DNA of 64,000 bases from Mallotus nudiflorus (lineage: Eukaryota > Streptophyta > Magnoliopsida > Malpighiales > Euphorbiaceae): assembly GCA_947683625.1 (NCBI GenBank), contig CANTUR010000125.1:4340001-4404000 (forward strand). The letters run 5' to 3'. Shown one piece after another: positions 33,014-44,639 of this stretch (positions are counted from its first letter, which is position 1; each line of letters opens with the position of its first letter). The notes beneath the pieces were generated by a model that had not been told where the DNA came from, searched no databases, and was given only the letters and a program-made list of their open reading frames with translations. Both the position numbers and the translations under genes were made by a program.

Positions 33014-33202
33014 CCTGTTTATAATCTATATAACCATAAATTATAATCTTAATAGAGTTGGTTACTGGATTAATTAAGTTTCTGATGTACCAGATCCTTC
33101 ATAGAGGCAAGTACAGAGCATACTCCTTAGTTTAGATAGGTGGAATAATTGTAATTCATAATCTAACTGTTAGAGAAGAAGAAAGATTTTTTTAGAAGAC
33201 CA
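33014..33202. other. 189-bp spacer at the centre of the inverted repeat
   Basis: It is single-copy in the window, with no inverted symmetry and no frame. It may be leftover viral leader from one copy or filler. On the minus strand 33094-33081 reads TCTGGTACATCAGA, which loosely resembles the tRNA-Met primer site used by caulimovirids, but with an insertion. Confidence 0.6.
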
Positions 33203-33205
33203 TGG

Positions 33206-33211
33206 TTTATT
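33206..33211 (-). terminator. Poly(A) signal, right copy
   Basis: Mirror of 33005-33010; AATAAA on the minus strand. Confidence 0.6.
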
Positions 33212-33267
33212 TAGCTTCTGAGAGTTTTTACAAGAGGGGTTCTGGCTTTCAACATAGACAGAAAGCT

Positions 33268-33276
33268 CCTTATATA
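33268..33276 (-). promoter_or_regulatory. TATA box of the pregenomic RNA promoter, right copy
   Basis: Mirror of 32940-32948. It points left, into the antisense strand of the left copy. Confidence 0.7.
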
Positions 33277-33376
33277 GAGAAGGAGCTGAGATACAAGAAG
33301 GCCTACAGCCAAACAAACAAACAAACAAACAAACAAACAAACAAAGATATCTACTGATAAAAGTAGAATCTTTAAA

Positions 33377-35824
33377 TTACAACCACTTATGACTAATAGG
33401 CTCGTGACTTGGAGATAAGTTCTTATCTTCAATACTGTCCTCATTATGGTAAAAGTCTTCATCAGGATCCTGTGAGTATCCTGCTATTGGCATACGTGGG
33501 TCTTCTGAATTATTTGATTTGAAAGAATTTAACCATATCTGTTCTGCAGATGAGTTGGCTTGATAAGGATCAGATGAGCTGTCTTGATAAGGATCAGATG
33601 AGCTGGCTTGATAAGGATCAGATGAGCTGGCTTGATAAGGATCATCAATTTGCATGTGAGATGAGATTGATTTAATCCTTTGTGTCTTTGCCCAATATTC
33701 CTTGTCTGCTAATAGCTGTTTCCCATAATCAGGAGGAAATATTTCCCATGGGGCATCATCGGATATCTTAGGCCATATCTCTTTTGGAATAATGCCATTT
33801 TTCTCAAACATATGTCTTTGAAATTCTCTCCAAGGTGAAGGATCTGTGATATCTATGGTGATATAGTGCATCATTGAGTGTCTATAAGTCCCATAGATAT
33901 TGAAACATGGTACATCAGTGAAAACACCTTTAGCCTTGAAGAAAGTTCTTTTGAAGGTGATGATGGTATGGCATTCGATAGGAGGTGCCACATGTTGAGT
34001 ATAAGCTTCATTCGTCAAATAGGATTTCCATCTTGACAAATTCTGGAACCATTTGAGAAATGTTGACAGATGTGGATTAAGATCTTCGTTCTTCTTAAGC
34101 AGGGTTATATACCTTGCCAGCTTTAATGGTTGAAGATCAAATGAGATCCAATATAGATGACAAAGATACCAAAACAAGATTAACAATTCAGGAGGCCAAT
34201 AAAATTGTTTTTCAGGACTTTGGTTTAGAAAGCTGAAAATACAGGTAAAAGGATAGATAGGATGAAATCCTAATCTGTGAAAGAAATCTGTCCCATATTT
34301 TCTGATCAATCCGGATTGAAGTTCAAAAATTTGAGCTTTTGCCTTTTGGTTAAGGATGGTCATGGAAATGTGTGATGGTAAGGATGGAGGAATACCTTTT
34401 TCAAGAAAGTTGGCGTTTATAGTTTGATACATGTATATCATGGGAAGAACTTTTAGCTGAAATGGTTTTTCACAAGAAAAAAGTGGTCTGCTTAAAAGGT
34501 CTGGTAACAGGTTATCCTCTCCTTTGATGTGTTCTACTTCAAAGTCATACTTACTGAACCATTCCTTCATTCTGAGAAGTTGAGGATGGGGCAGAGTCTT
34601 TCCTTTGAATTCAAGCATTTTTGGAAATGATGAGCAGTCCATCACAACTTTGAAATGATGACCAATTAAATGAAATTCGAACTTTTTTATGCCATATTTA
34701 ACTGCCAAGACTTCTTTAAAGGTTGAGTGATAATGGCATTCTGCATCTGTGAATTTTCCACTAGCATGAGCACAAATCCGTTTTTTCTTACTGTCATCTT
34801 CTTCTAAAAGAATAGCTCCCCAAAATTGATCACTTGCATCTGTTTGAAGAATTCTTTTTCCAGTGGAGGGAATCTGGAGATTAGGAAGATTTTTTGTGCA
34901 AGTTCTGAGTTGTTCAAAAGCTTCTGGTTGCTCTGAGGACCATGGTGGAGGATTCTTTCTTAGAAGGGCTCTGAGAGGGGCTGTCTTCTTTGTCAAATGA
35001 GGAATAAAGTCCCTGAGATAATTGATAATGCCAAGAACTTGTCTGATTTGTTTGACAGAAAGATTCTCTTTTGGAAATCTATCCAGTTCTGTTGCAACAT
35101 GAGGACCTGGAAGATACTTTCCTTCTTTGAATTTCATTCCAAGAAAATCTATTTCTATTTGGCCAATAAGCATTTTGGTGGGTGAAAGCATGACACCATA
35201 ATGTCGTACAAGATTGGCAAATTGTTGGAGCAGTTTCTCATGGGCTTTTATATCTGCAGAGAACAAAAGAATATCATCAATATAAACAAGGGCGCTGGAG
35301 AGGATGGGCTCAAAGATTTTGGTCATAGCCCGTTGGAATAGTGATGGGGCTACTTTGAGTCCAAAAGGCAGCACATTCCATTGGTAATGTTTATTTGGAA
35401 TACAAAAGCCCGTTTTGTATCTGTCTTCTTCTCTGATTCCAAGTTGCCAAAATCCAGCCTTCAAGTCAAATTTTGAAAAGATTTTAGCTCCCGCCAGAAA
35501 TGCAAATAATGAGGAAATTTTTGGCAAAGGGAATTTATCATCCCTTAGGAAGAAATTTAAAGGCTGATAGTCGATCACCAATCTCTTCTTTCCACGAACT
35601 TGCTCTGATCTTTTGTTTACATAAAAAGCTTGGCATGCCCATTCTGATTTTGTGGGAGTAATCAGGCCTTGGTCTTCCAATTGGTTGCATTCTTCGATTG
35701 CCAATTTAAGGTCAGAGGGAGTCATTCCTGGATGGGTTGCCTTTGTTGGGTTGATGTCTTCATTTTGTTTGAAAGGTAAGGAGATGAAGAACTCCTCATT
35801 TTTCCACAATGGTGATGAGCATTT
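33377..35824 (-). pseudogene. RT and RNase H part of the right pararetrovirus copy
   Basis: Open from the TAA at 35825-35827 to the final stop at 33377 and domain-for-domain equal to 30392-32839, including YIDD (about 35282) and the four-unit octapeptide repeat. Six residues differ from the left copy (T/I before EIDF, T/P after SSEQ, K/E in KKFKF, E/A in LNQKEK, E/K in LLEKN, E/A in YWEK). It has no ATG near its start, and the upstream frame has a further stop, so I call it a pseudogene. Confidence 0.8.
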
Positions 35825-38800
35825 TTAAAGAAACTCTGTATGAGACTGAGCACTGCATTCTTTCAATAATAACTCATGAATAGTTTGAAGGTTTGGTTGA
35901 GAAATGGTTTGGTCAACAAAAAGGATAGATGAAATATTGGTGAATGGTTGAAAGTATTTCTTGAACTTGAGTCCACTTGGAAGAATTCTCAAGTCTTTCA
36001 TCTTCCAATAGACATCAAAGCCAATGACAATATCTTTTCCAGGTAAAGAAGATCCAAGAACATGGGTCCAGGTGTAACAATTTGGAAAGAATTGGATCTT
36101 TATTGGGTGTCTGGTTTTAAGGCTAGTTTCAAGTAATTCTCCATTAGCTGTAGAGAAATACTCAGAATGATGTTTCCAACATTCTTTAGGTAAGGCTTTT
36201 GGGTTGAGAATGGTAGTTTTGGCTCCAGTGTCGATCAAGGCCACAAGTTTTATGGGTTTGGAATAACTGGTTGGGTAAATTTGGATAAGGAACAAAGGTA
36301 TTGGATGTTTTTCATGAGTTAGGGCTATCATGTCTCTGTTATCACCACCAATTAAGAACTGGTCATTCCAGGTCTCTGTTTCAGAGCTGGAAATTTCTGA
36401 GTCTGTCTCTTGGCCTATAGCAAAAACACATTCTGGTGAAGCTTCTTCTTCTTCTGAAAAGAGAGACTCAAGATCAGCATTATTCAAATCTACTTTAGTG
36501 ATCTGCTGAATTTGTTGAATCATTTGCTCAGTCTTCTTTGTTTTTGAAGGGCAGCTTTTTGCAAAATGACCCTTTTTTCCACAAATGTAGCATCTGTCAG
36601 TTTTTTCTTTGCCACGGAACTTTTTCTTCTTGTAATACTTCCACTTCTTAAAATTGGATCTTTTCCCTTTCTTCTTCAGTTTAAAAAAATGTTTCTTCTT
36701 CTTTGATGGACAGACACAAACATCAGCATCTTTGCATTTGATCTGCAAATCAGGCCTATCACATGAAAGTTTTCCCAAAGGATTCTTCTTACTGCCCAGA
36801 TACAGTTTAATCATCTTCCTTTGATCACATAACTGTGTATGAGCCTGAATCATGATCTGATACAAATGTCCCATTGGCACATCTCCAACTTTGTAATTTG
36901 ATTGTTGAAGGATTGAAAACATTCGAGAGGCAAGAATCTCTGGAATAGAGGCCAAGAAAGCTTGTTTCAGATCAGGATTAGCAGTGCCTCCTAACAGGTA
37001 AAATCTAGTAGACATATTTTGGAAATGTCTTTCTAGATCTTTCCTTTGTAGCGAGCAACATTTCATCTGGTAATACTCCTTTCGTGCAACTTCAAGATCA
37101 TCATCCCATTTTCCTAAGAACTCATAATGCAAGAGTCCTAAGAAATCTTCCGGTGATGTGGCATCCATCAACTGAGTTCTAGCATAAGCATTGAGGGAGG
37201 CATACCAGTTTGCTAGTTTTCCCACCATTTTTGCAAGAAATGTTTCAATAACAACCCTGATTTCTGCTCCAGGAATGAGCATTTGTCCAGCTATCCATGC
37301 TCTAAATTCCAGAAACCTATTCCGGTATTATGAAGGAGGAACGTCATCCAGGGTGAAATAATTTCCAGTACCTTTCTTGAAATTTGTTTGCGAATTTGGT
37401 TGTGGTGTCCTGGTCTGTTCATACTCTTCCTCTGGATCATCAACTTCCTCAACTTGAGGTCCTCTAGAAGATGTAGCATCATCAGCCATCAATTGGTAAG
37501 GTATTTCATAATCCGAATCAAAGTCACTTTCTGAAGATTCAGAAGATAGACTTTCTTTTGAATCAGATTCAATTGGAAAGCTGGGCATGACATTTTCAGC
37601 ACATTTTTCCAAAAAGGAAGAGATAGGGTTCACCATCATCAGAGGGTGTTCTGGCTCTTTTGGTGATGAGGTTGGTGAGGCATTTTTTTGTAATGATTCA
37701 GAAGGGGTTGTTTTAGGTTTCTCAGTTTGAGAGAAATGGATTGTTTTTCCTTTCTTTGCTGTTGTTTCATCAGAGGACTTTGTTTGAGAGGGAATTTTTG
37801 ATGATGATTTGAATCCTTGAAAATTTGGAGGAATATTCAAGGGGGCTGTTGGTGCAGGAAATAAAGATTGGGTGGAAGAGGCTGTGTATGGTGAACTGGG
37901 AATTGAATAAGGGTTGTACAAAAGTCCAAAAGGACCTGGAGAGAAGGACTTTGAAGAGGTTTGTGAGGACAACTCTTCTTTCTTTCTTTTAAGATCCTTT
38001 TCAAGTTGGTCAACCTGAGCTTTCAAGTTTAAAATTTCTGTTTCTTTCATTGAAATGCTATTCAATGTGCCTTTGTTGCTGATAATCCGCATAAGTTCCT
38101 GGTGCTTCATCTCTATCTGCCTTTGTAATTCTGTATGAACGGCTGTCATTCGTTTCTCAAAGGCCTGGAATTTTTTTTCTGCCAAATTCATATGTTCAGC
38201 AACTCCATCAATCTTTTCTTCAATAAGCTTTAATTTTTGATTTTGAGCACAAGCATTTTGTGTCTGCCAGTTGACTACTGCTTCAGCCGAAGTTGTTTGT
38301 CTAGGTCTGCCATCTGCATCAACAATATTTGATTCCAGGACAAAAGGTTGCATGGTAATTTGGTTTTTTGTTTCTTTGGCTAAAGGAGGAAAATCTGTGG
38401 GTTGAAACATACAGATTTGGGGTAAAGACTTTGGCTTTTGAATCTCAGCTGATTTTTCTTTTCTTATCCATTTCAAAGCTTTGTTATAACATGGAAGAGG
38501 GGTAGTCTTAGGTTTTGGCTGGGAAGGAGGTATTTGAGGTTTGCAAGGTTCAGGAGGAATATTTTGGGTAACTGGTGGTTTATACCAAGCAGGAGGAGAG
38601 TATGATACAAGATAATCGTATTTTCCTGAAGGTTGTCCCAGAGTGCAGATGCTCGAGTCCCCATCTTCATGTCTTCTTCTGAATTCCTTTTCACTATTTT
38701 TCTCTGGAGACTTCTTCTTTTTCTTTTTCTTCTCATCATCATCAGAGTAGGATGCAGCATAACAATCATCACAATCACAATAATCGAAATAACAGTGACC

Positions 38801-39213
38801 ATTACGCTTAAAAGCATAGACTGGTCTTCCAGAATTATCAAAAGAGGCTACAGGAATGTTATCTTCTGGATCCCAAGGATTGATCATGAACTGCGTATTA
38901 AAAACTGTAGGAGTCTCCTGTTTTCTCCTAAAGATTATATCAACTGATCCATCAGTTCTTTTGATATGCACCGGATCTGTACCTTGAATTGGTTCCACTG
39001 TCTCATGCAACTTCTCATAATTAGTGATCCACTTTTCTGGGAATAATTTTAACAAATCATTCCTAGAAAGTTGTTTGGGTGTGTGGATGCATGTGGGAGT
39101 ATTATGAGAGTCTGCTTTTATGAACAAAGCATCATTTTGAACACATGGTAGTGACAAGTTGATAGCATGGTTTTGGAGACGGTAGACAATTTGGTAGTGA
39201 AGAGTGGCTACCT
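35825..39213 (-). pseudogene. Coat protein/protease part of the right pararetrovirus copy, truncated and with an extra stop
   Basis: The movement-protein end is missing: homology begins inside the core domain at 39213. The coiled coil, Ser/Pro linkers, coat-protein region, zinc knuckle (about 36553-36594) and protease (LIDTGA, about 36237) are all present. A CAA-to-TAA change stops the frame at 37328-37330, just after the VPPS segment, where the left copy reads Gln. The shared TAA before RT is at 35825-35827. Other differences from the left copy include T/I, D/G, V/I, T/A, N/D and M/V. Confidence 0.82.
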
Positions 39214-39440
39214 AGATTCTTTTGGTTGTGGTGCTAGCTTTCTTTTAGGGAATCTAGTAGCACCTTTTTTATTTGTCCCATTTATTACCCTGTGTGGCGA
39301 CTCCTCACAAGATTGAAAGAAGTTGGTATTCCATACCTAGAATCTCCTGGTTGTGGTGCTAGCTTTCTTTTATGGAATCTAGTACCACCTTTTCGATTTG
39401 TCCCAGTTATTACCCTGGGTGGCGACTCCTCATCTCCACG
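39211..39440 (+). repeat. Direct duplication of LTR sequence at the right virus junction
   Basis: LTR D sequence from CCTAG to GGCGACTCCT appears at 39211-39304 and again at about 39344-39435. Between the two, the LTR restarts upstream at CACAAGATTGAAAGA (39306-39320), a segment also found at the left junction (AGATTGAAAGA, 26303-26313). The pattern is that of break repair with copied filler. Confidence 0.75.
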
Positions 39441-39548
39441 TCATGTCTTTGTGACAATGGTTAGTGTGTTCTCTAGAGCCTTGAGCTCAAATAGTATTAC
39501 GGTTGCTAAAATCTTTAGTGTGCGCTAAATCTTGTCATCTACATGCGC

Positions 39549-41788
39549 ACCCTAAAACTTTGCTCATTAATTTCTTTGGTCCTAAACCTTTGTTTGAGCA
39601 TAACACATGCACTGAACTCACATAAAAGTACACTTATATGGACTACATCTATCAAAAGACACTGCGACCTTACCATTTTTAAAAAACTTAGTGCCTCTAA
39701 ATCATTGAAATACAAAAAAAATATGAAAGAATCACTAAAATGATATACTGCTATCATACCTCATTTGACTGTCCCCAAAATTGTCCAGTGATGAAACAAA
39801 CCTTCGAGATGACTAAAGTTTGCTAGTTCATAACCCCTATGAATTATGCAACCTTAAAAACCTAATTAACCCCACTAGTGTTCAAAATCGAGCCATTAAG
39901 TTGTGCTTTAACCTTATAATATATGAATTATCAGAACAATGGGAAGCTTGTTTTTAGAATTCCCTTCTTGAAACACTCAACTTGTTGGGCTAGTGTTAAT
40001 TTGATTATACTAGGACCCAACTTTATGAAAAAAATTAATTTTGATAAAACAAACTTCAAAACATGTCCAGAAGGCTTTAAAACCTTTAGAAGTGGTCCTG
40101 AAATGGTCCAACATAGCCCGAGGATTAGCGTGTGTCATTTAAAAGTGTGCGTAAAGCCATTAACACCCCTAGGTGTCACGTTCTAAAATTAAAGCCAAAC
40201 TAAATGAAATGGACTTTGGAAACACTTTTGAAAGGCTCTAAGAGCTTTAGAAGTGGTCACAAAATAGTCCAAAACAACTTGAGGATTTGCGCATGTTCCC
40301 CAAAAGTGTGCATTAACACCTCTAGGTGTCATAGTTAAAAACGAGGCCAAATTTGACAAAATAGACTTTGGAGATGCATTTAGAAGGCCTAAAAACACTA
40401 GGGAGCAACCTAAAAAAAGCCCACATAATCCTCGAATGGAGTACGTAACACGTAAAAATGCATGTAACCATGCGCGAGCGTGTGTGGCCACATGCTAGCT
40501 TATGACCACACATGAAGCGTACAGTCATGTCCACTTCACATGGTCACATGCTCCATCCTAGGGACGCCCGTGTGACCATACATATACCCTCCTACTCCAT
40601 ACATTTTTCACTTTAAATATACACCTTCATACCCTATTTTAAGGGGAGGAGCAAGTGGAAGCACACACACACTCAAAAATATGTTTGATCGAAGACACTG
40701 GAAACCCTTTTCTAGATAGTTTTTGCTCTCCCACTATCTTTTTCGTAGGTGATTAGATTATCTTTATCAAAGCATGCTTTAAAGGTATATAAACTAGCAT
40801 TATTCTATTGTCATTTTGAACCTCTCGATGAGGAAAGCTTGATAATCCCTCGAAGCTAAAGCTTCAAAACCCATATAAGCTTAGTCGAGTCTAAGTACCA
40901 AATAATCATTTTAGCACATTTATCTTATCTTATCATATTGCATTTTATTTTATGGTCGCAACATTTGGGAATATTGTTGTACTTGTGTGATGAAACTAGT
41001 AATTTTGCATGCTATATGAATAATCTATGCTTTATTATGCTCATTTCATATCATTATTTTGCATCCTCTAGTTCCAAAACAGGAAACCACATCGTAAATA
41101 TCAATAATGTTAAAAGTTCATATCTCAAAATAGAGTCATCATGTTTTTGGTCTAGTGATGACATCATGTATCCTCTATATTATCATCATATATCATTAAT
41201 CACTACGAACATACAAGATCATCTATATTTTGCTTACTCTTTCAAGTGATCAAGTATTCATTGCTTATCCCATTGTTCATGGGATTGAGCTAGCTATATG
41301 AATGGTAGTATTTATCTTACAGATTTATAATATCTAAATTAGATTTACTTTTCCACAATCTCTTTTTTCCTTTTATATGTATTTTATTAGGAAAGCAATG
41401 TAATAGTAATACCTTCAACTTTATCTTCCACAATCTAACGAATTATGTGAATGTTATACAAATTGTTATTACCAAAACTAAGGTATTATAGTAGTTATAC
41501 ATCGAACATCATATAATGAGAAATAGTAAAAAAGTAGGTGCAATCCCTTGAACCTAAAAATCTTTATTGGGGGCAATACTCATTGAATGACCTGATGTTG
41601 TCCCTTTCATTTCCAAATTTTCTAAAAATCGAGTGGTGACTCCATATAATTAATTCTCATTTTTCTTAAGGCTAATCATTTGTCCCTATTTAGTAAAGTT
41701 GTCATGTCCCTCATAAACAAAATGAAAAGACCTTACGAAACTAATTCATCTCAAAATCGAAAACAAGAAACACCAAAAGGTTGCTTAT
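39549..41788 (+). repeat. 5' LTR of element C, main part
   Basis: It continues the LTR after the D insertion. The first 200 bp (39549-39750) match 53252-53447 in the 3' LTR. It contains GTGTGGCCACATG/TGACCACACATG-type motifs (about 40480-40560) like those at the LTR start, and an AT-rich TTTAAATATAC (about 40611) that may serve as TATA box. The exact 3' end before the primer-binding site is uncertain by several bases. Confidence 0.7.
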
Positions 41789-41790
41789 AG

Positions 41791-41808
41791 TGGTGACTCC
41801 ACTAGGGA
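41791..41808 (+). promoter_or_regulatory. Primer-binding site of element C
   Basis: TGGTGACTCCACTAGGGA is the same site type as in A and B, with two C/G-to-T/A differences from A. This fixes the orientation of C. Confidence 0.75.
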
Positions 41809-43100
41809 CTTCTAAGTAAGAGAGATCAACTCAAAAATGACTATTTCTCATTATGTAATGCTCAATCGTATAAAGCCCCTCACCACTGTATTTTCACTAC
41901 ACATAACATGTGCACTATTGGTCCCTAAAAGCCTTAATAATACTAAATGACATTGCCGCCATGATTCCACTTGAGTCATGGGGCAATGAAGATATGGTAT
42001 TATCACCTTTAGTCTTTACTCATGCATTTGCCGAACTCATCTAACTAGAGTTTTTAATTTAAGTCCTAAAGGAGGATAATCAAGTTATGAAAAGAATGCT
42101 AGACTCACTTACTAGAATCTATAACCCTAGTCATATGGTGGCATTGTCACTAAAGGAACCCTTAGCCTTTCATCCTAGCTCAGCACATGTAGATAAACTA
42201 GTAGTAACATGCATTAGGATTCTACCAAGTTGTGCATGCTAGCCCTATCCTAATGCTATCTATCTAACTTGATATTCATAAAATGACATGACTCTCTTAG
42301 AGTTTATCACCAAATGACATCATAATGTTAGTTTTATAGAATATTCTCATCTACCTCATGTGAGCTTGAAGCATGAGGAATGATAAGAATCATGTAACTT
42401 AGCTTGAATACTTTGTGTAAATTAACAAATAACAACATCCCTCGATGATGGAACCTATAAGACGTCATTCATTTATCCTTATTAGATCAAATGAATGGGT
42501 TAGGAATCTAACTAGATTGTGGACCTTTATGTTGGCAAAATCAAACCATAAATGATTAAACGATACTTTCATGACTCCTAGTAAACATATTGAATATCGA
42601 TATGGGGGCAAGAACTCAACTCCCTTTGATTGACCTTGGTCATATGCATATGGGAACATGTAGGCTCTGGACATCATTTGAAGCCTAACAATTAACCTTT
42701 ACCTCAACATCATGTGGTAACTCAAGCACATTTTAGTATCATTCCTTAGTTTAACCTTTGGTTCTAATCAATATAAATCAAAACAGACTAGTTCTGAGAT
42801 TGGAACCATAGTCCCCCGATGATTAAAGGTTCAAAGGCTACCTAGGATAGGGACTAATTAACCTTATAGAGAAATAAGGTCAGAAGCGAGAGCTTTCTTA
42901 TGATTGGTTTGTTCACTATGCAAGAAAAACTAACCAACTTTTATTATTTCTTATAGGAATAATCATCTTTCATCATAGGATTTTGCATCCACTCCATGCA
43001 TACATGCTCACCCTTTTCTTTTATAGGCATATATCATGCATCATTCATTTAGCTAACCTTTAAATGTATAAGAATCCTACATCCAATATGAATTACCAAG
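41809..43100 (+). other. Untranslated leader of element C
   Basis: No supported frame. It is only loosely similar to the A/B/E leaders (CATGATTCCACTTGAGTCATGG-like block near 41960 and a CTAAAGGAACC-like block near 42150). Confidence 0.6.
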
Positions 43101-44560
43101 AAGATACTTCTTGTTAGCAATTCAAAGATAGGCTAAGGGAGGGTATCCAAAAAATTGCTCGCTAATGGTGCTATAGTTGAAATCCTTTAAGTCTAAATCA
43201 AAGTTAAAAGTGCTCGAGATGGGAATAGCACACCACTAAATGAAGCTTTTGTATATATTCACCTGAGGGTAGATAAGGCAAAGGGAATTCCCCATACTCA
43301 ATTTCAAGCTGATAATGATGATGACTACTACTAGGATCTCATAAATACACTGAAAGCTACAAAAATTGCTGACATGACTAAGCCTGAATCGATAGGTGAG
43401 GTTAAATTATTGGCTAACATAATGGCTCAGTTGGAATTTGCCTTCAAGAACAAGGGGACTCATAGGTATACAAGCTTTACTGACTTAGCATTATTCAAAG
43501 ATGAGCCACTTCTAAATGACTTTAAACTACTAAACTTTGCTAAGTTCAATGGAATAGGGAATCCAAGGGTCTATTTAAGGCAATATGCTACCTTCATGGC
43601 TGTTATAAAGCTTATAAAATCTCTGATTGTTCAATTCTTCTTTACATAATTAGAAGAAGGGCTGAGGACATGGTTCTTTGACCTTGAAGATGAAATCAAA
43701 AGCAATTGGCTACTGTTAAGTTAGAAGTTTATCAAGCAATATGAATACAACACTCAGCTAGACATCACTCAAAGAGATCTTGAGACCACAAAGTAGAAAC
43801 CTAGTGAAGCTTTCTCTGATTATGTTATAAAATAGTGGTGAAAGGCAATCAAAATGAGAAACCATCCTCTAGAAGATGAATAAATAGAGCTGATAATCAA
43901 AAGGGCACTACCACATTTTAAAAAATAGATGATCTTTACTCATTATCCTGACTTCAGAGCTCTCCATCATGCAGGGATTAGAATTGAGGATGAGGAACCA
44001 TAGTAAGTTAGGAACACCTTCTACTGTAACACCCAAGCAAACATCCAAAACACCTTCACTCGAGTCGCATAAATAAACATGATCTAACCTAACACCCATA
44101 GTTCACCATCTATCAATACCATTAGACCATTGAGAAAGTTCTTCAACTTCAACCTCCCACTATCCAAAATATTCTAGAGACTCCAACAAAAGAATCTCCT
44201 ACAGCTATAAGAGCCCAGGCCTCTTATAAACCCACTACCAACTCAAATTAACTAAAACTTGTTCTGTTGCTTTCACCAGATGCCTGGTCACACTATTGAT
44301 ACATGTAGAATGCTCAAGAATTTAATCCAAGATGTCATTGACTTTGGAAAAATTGACGACAAAAAAAAAAAGACCCAGCATCAAGACCAATCCTCTCCCA
44401 AACTATCAAAACATGCCTTTACCAACCATCATCATAATTTCCTCTAATCTACTAGTAAACCTTGTAGAACAATCAATCTGAGACATCCAAAAAACCCAAG
44501 ATAAGGCCTAAGAAGAAAAACTCTCGAGTCTCATTGTTGAACCTCATAACTCTAATGAAG
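43101..44560 (+). pseudogene. gag: Broken gag of element C
   Basis: The clearest open part begins at 43374 (MTKPESIGEVKLL) and reads into a gag core with LLNFAKFNGIGNPRVYLRQ (about 43530), TWFFDLEDEI (about 43670) and FIKQYEYNTQLDI (about 43730). A zinc-knuckle relative, FCCFHQMPGHTIDTCRMLK, follows at about 44260-44316. Stops at about 43647, 43722 and 43794 and further breaks inactivate it. The true start lies upstream but is obscured by stops. Confidence 0.72.
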
Positions 44561-44639
44561 ATGAGTAATGCCCTTCTACCTTTGAATAATTCTGATGCCC
44601 TAAAAATTCCTTCCTTACTTGATGATGCAAAAAAGAACT

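Larger units (their letters stand above)
27003..39213. repeat. 6-kb inverted repeat formed by the two pararetrovirus copies
   Basis: Left arm 27003-33013, right arm 33203-39213, each 6011 bp. Paired positions always sum to 66216 (for example 30407/35809, 32839/33377, 27583/38633), so no net indel separates the arms. From the encoded proteins I count about a dozen amino-acid changes, one nonsense change and at least one silent change, so identity is above 99%. The arms meet tail to tail around 33014-33202. Confidence 0.93.
33203..39213 (-). mobile_element. Endogenous pararetrovirus, right copy, 5' truncated
   Basis: Minus-strand copy nearly identical to 27003-33013. It lacks the first 673 bp of the coding frame (most of the movement-protein core) and the leader. 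It ends at the same viral base as the left copy. It abuts LTR D at 39213 with a few bases of shared sequence (TACCT). Confidence 0.9.
24386..39543 (+). mobile_element. Solo LTR D (element B family), split by the pararetrovirus pair
   Basis: It starts TGTAGACACC at 24386 and ends CATCTACA at 39543, with TGCGC on both sides (24381-24385 and 39544-39548), a clean 5-bp target duplication. The LTR sequence itself is 24386-26313 and 39211-39543. There is no primer-binding site, gag or second LTR between the target duplications, so this is a solo LTR left by LTR-LTR recombination. It is inserted about 91 bp into the LTR of element C. Confidence 0.83.

Noticed and set aside
33081..33094. Possible tRNA-Met primer site in the spacer
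   Set aside because: It needs an insertion and mismatches relative to the usual site; kept only as a remark.
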